From NCBI RefSeq assembly GCF_003308995.1, contig NZ_QFFJ01000002.1:930001-994000 (forward strand): a stretch of DNA of 64,000 bases, given 5' to 3'. This document shows, piece after piece, positions 62,264-64,000 of this stretch (its first letter is position 1; each line of letters begins with the position of its first letter). This DNA is from Chitinophaga flava. GTDB lineage: Bacteria; Bacteroidota; Bacteroidia; Chitinophagales; Chitinophagaceae. Made by a program: the position numbers and the translations under genes. The notes below the pieces were generated by a model. That model had not been told where the DNA came from. It made no database searches and was given only the letters and a program-made list of their open reading frames with translations.

Positions 62264-63450
62264 AAGCCTATACCATCAGCGGGGAAGTTGAACAGGCTAT
62301 GCAAGCGGCTATAGCAGTCCTGCAACACAACCGCCGCGGTCCTTACAACGGATTGCCCCGTACCGCCGGATGGGGATATCCGGAGCCCTATACCCGTGAC
62401 CTCGTGTTTACCTTTTTCGGTATCGCCGTTTCCGGTGATGAACAGCTGATCGGCAGCATGCGCAAAGTACTGGAAACACTGGCCAGCAATCAGACCATTC
62501 ATGGCCATATTCCTTCACTGGTACATGATGGGGAGAACCTCGGCGCCAGTGACACTACGCCCTTGTTTTTAGTAGGCATCAGTATTTATCGGCAGCTGAC
62601 AGGAGAAAAGGATTTTTTGCAGGAGGCGGTGGTGAAATCACTGAGCTGGCTGGCTCATCAAAGTCCTTCCGACCGGCTGCTGGTGGCTCAGTTGCCTACT
62701 ACCGACTGGCGTGATGAACAGTGGGTGCTGGGTTACGGTTTGTATGTTAATACCCTGGTTTATGCCTGCCTGCGCATGTTTGATGAACATGAAAGAGCCG
62801 ACGATTTTTTGCAGGAAATGAGACATTTTACGATTACCAGCAATGTCATGAATCGTCATGTACATGAAGGTCTCACTGTAAAAAACAAACCCTATTACGC
62901 TTTCTGGTCTTTCAAAGTATACAGCAGTGAGCGGTTTGATCTGTTGGGCAATAGTCTGGCTATTCTTACCGGCATTGCCTCGCCATCGAGGGCTGAAAGA
63001 ATGATAGCCTGGATTGAAGAGGAGTGTCGTGTGATGCGTGAAAAAGGAGAGCTGGCGGCTGATTTGCCTCCCAACTTTTTCCCGTTTGTCCAACCCGGTG
63101 ATCCTGACTGGCGCTCACGGGATGAGCAGTTTAACAAACCTGGTGACTATCATAACGGAGGTATATGGCCATTCATTTGCGGTGTTTACGTTGCTGCGCT
63201 GGTAGCTGCCGGTAAATACCAGTTGGCCGAAAAAAAGCTGCTGGCACTGACTGCATTGGTGAAAGCTGTCAACGCACAGCAGCTGGATTATGGCTTCAAT
63301 GAGTGGCTGCACGCACAGGATGCGCTTCCCAAAGGACAGAACTGGCAGTCCTGGTCTGCTGCGTTGTACATCTATGCCGTAAAATGTGTGGCGGAAAGGA
63401 GAACACCTTTTTTTGAAGAGATGCGTAAAAAAAGTTCCCGGGAAAAATAG
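62260..63450 (+). CDS. GH100-like six-hairpin glycosidase (neutral/alkaline invertase-like)
   Basis: A 396-residue cytosolic (alpha/alpha)6-barrel protein. Motifs align with plant and cyanobacterial neutral invertases: TTDWRDEQWVLGYGLYVNTLVYA (acid region), FDLLGNSLAILTGIASPSRAERM, DYHNGGIWPFICGVYVAALVAAG, and FNEWLHAQDALPKGQNWQSWSAALYIYA, where invertases have WPEYYDG and a Q-x-W-S-x-A-G-Y segment. A candidate catalytic pair is the Asp of TDWRD and the Glu of FNEW. Invertases hydrolyse sucrose; here a different glycoside is likely, given the deacetylase-GT4 context. No signal peptide. Confidence 0.72.
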   Translation: MKAYTISGEVEQAMQAAIAVLQHNRRGPYNGLPRTAGWGYPEPYTRDLVFTFFGIAVSGDEQLIGSMRKVLETLASNQTIHGHIPSLVHDGENLGASDTTPLFLVGISIYRQLTGEKDFLQEAVVKSLSWLAHQSPSDRLLVAQLPTTDWRDEQWVLGYGLYVNTLVYACLRMFDEHERADDFLQEMRHFTITSNVMNRHVHEGLTVKNKPYYAFWSFKVYSSERFDLLGNSLAILTGIASPSRAERMIAWIEEECRVMREKGELAADLPPNFFPFVQPGDPDWRSRDEQFNKPGDYHNGGIWPFICGVYVAALVAAGKYQLAEKKLLALTALVKAVNAQQLDYGFNEWLHAQDALPKGQNWQSWSAALYIYAVKCVAERRTPFFEEMRKKSSREK

Positions 63451-63454
63451 CGGA

Positions 63455-64000
63455 TTATTGCTGTCTGTAAACAATCACACCTTTTACAAATTCTTCTATA
63501 TCCTTTACCAGTTGAAGGTTTAATGGTTGTGTAGGGTCTCTGTAACTGGGGCCATTTATGCTTTTATCACCGGTAGGATTTTTCAGCACATGGTTCATTC
63601 CATTTATCTCCTTCAGTATGGCGGGGGCTCCGGCCTGTTGTAACATACGGGCGTCGTTGAGGCTTACCTGTATATCTTCTGTTCCCTGAATGATGAGCTT
63701 CGGTATTTTCAGTTTGGGGATTTCTTCAGTGGGGGTGTATTTCATCCAGGAGATAAAATAAGGTTGAATGCCCGGATGGAATATTGTTTGCAGGGCTGGT
63801 TCTGTATTATGAATGGTTTGTCCTTGCCGGAGGCTGTCGAATAATAATTTAGCCTTTTGCGCTAATGGCGGAGACTGTACGGCCAACTGCCTTTCGATAA
63901 TGAGATCAATCCGTTCTCCGGGCCCGGCGATGGAGATATACCGGTCTGCATGTTCTCGCTGAGCGGCCAGCATTCCTATCAGGGAGCCTTCGCTATGGCC
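63455..64000 (-). CDS. Alpha/beta hydrolase, partial
   Basis: The C-terminal part of a gene cut by the right edge; about 180 residues are seen. GHSEGSLIGMLAAQ is the nucleophile elbow (Ser in GHSEGS). IPKLIIQGTEDIQVSLNDARML holds the acid, and INGMNHVLKNP the catalytic His. This is the serine hydrolase fold of dienelactone-hydrolase or YqiA-like proteins. Substrate unknown. It is convergent with the GH100-like gene, whose stop is 4 bp away. Confidence 0.85.
   Translation of the reverse strand, partial: GHSEGSLIGMLAAQREHADRYISIAGPGERIDLIIERQLAVQSPPLAQKAKLLFDSLRQGQTIHNTEPALQTIFHPGIQPYFISWMKYTPTEEIPKLKIPKLIIQGTEDIQVSLNDARMLQQAGAPAILKEINGMNHVLKNPTGDKSINGPSYRDPTQPLNLQLVKDIEEFVKGVIVYRQQ

Overview
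The window looks like chromosomal DNA of a Bacteroidota member, most likely Chitinophaga or a close relative in the Chitinophagaceae. The evidence is the gene families: two-component regulators with a propeller sensor and an AraC-type output, an ECF sigma/FecR pair, an STN-domain protein, GH2, GH127 and PL6 enzymes, and a GPH transporter next to an AGE epimerase. Base composition is near 50 percent GC. Genes lack obvious Shine-Dalgarno sites, and a few promoters carry the Bacteroidota TAnnTTTG -7 motif. The organism is inferred from families only. I saw no tRNA, rRNA, CRISPR array, transposase or prophage. Both ends cut genes: a cyclase at the left edge and an alpha/beta hydrolase at the right edge. 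|| Layout. 0-13 kb is housekeeping and stress: a bactofilin-like protein, a quinone-oxidoreductase-like gene with a divergent redox-type HxlR regulator, an FNR-like regulator divergent from a ClC transporter with a palindromic FNR-like box between them, an MBL hydrolase, a methyltransferase that looks frameshifted near its end, aconitase A and a Kef-type antiporter. 13-22 kb holds a methyltransferase, then a hybrid two-component system split into two overlapping genes and divergent from a GH2-GH127 pair. The shared control region has a 21-bp-spaced direct repeat. 22-32 kb has a DHFR-like enzyme, an AraC regulator, a YihY protein, a GPH symporter-epimerase pair, a TonB receptor with DUF4198, and a PL6 lyase. 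32-41 kb has RpiA, an MBL protein with a two-domain LigD that lacks the phosphoesterase domain, three tandem secreted paralogs of unknown function, and topoisomerase III. || 41-59 kb is the most interesting part. A 160-bp near-palindrome sits between two convergent genes and carries both stop codons at exactly mirrored positions. Next come a GH2 enzyme with a helical tail and an ECF sigma/FecR pair. Divergent from these is a freestanding STN-domain protein, followed on the same strand by a TolC-adaptor-RND pump. After a 41-bp gap the same strand continues with a compact cluster: flavoprotein, methyltransferase, type III polyketide synthase, FabI-like reductase, FabZ-like dehydratase, KAS, ACP and phosphopantetheinyl transferase. 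The last cluster looks like a phenolic-lipid or alkylpyrone pathway with its own fatty-acid machinery. I propose, as inference, that pump and pathway form one export-linked unit. || 59-64 kb has a small AT-rich patch (XRE regulator, two unknown ORFs), then a tightly overlapping PIG-L deacetylase, GT4 glycosyltransferase and GH100-like trio, and the start of an alpha/beta hydrolase.
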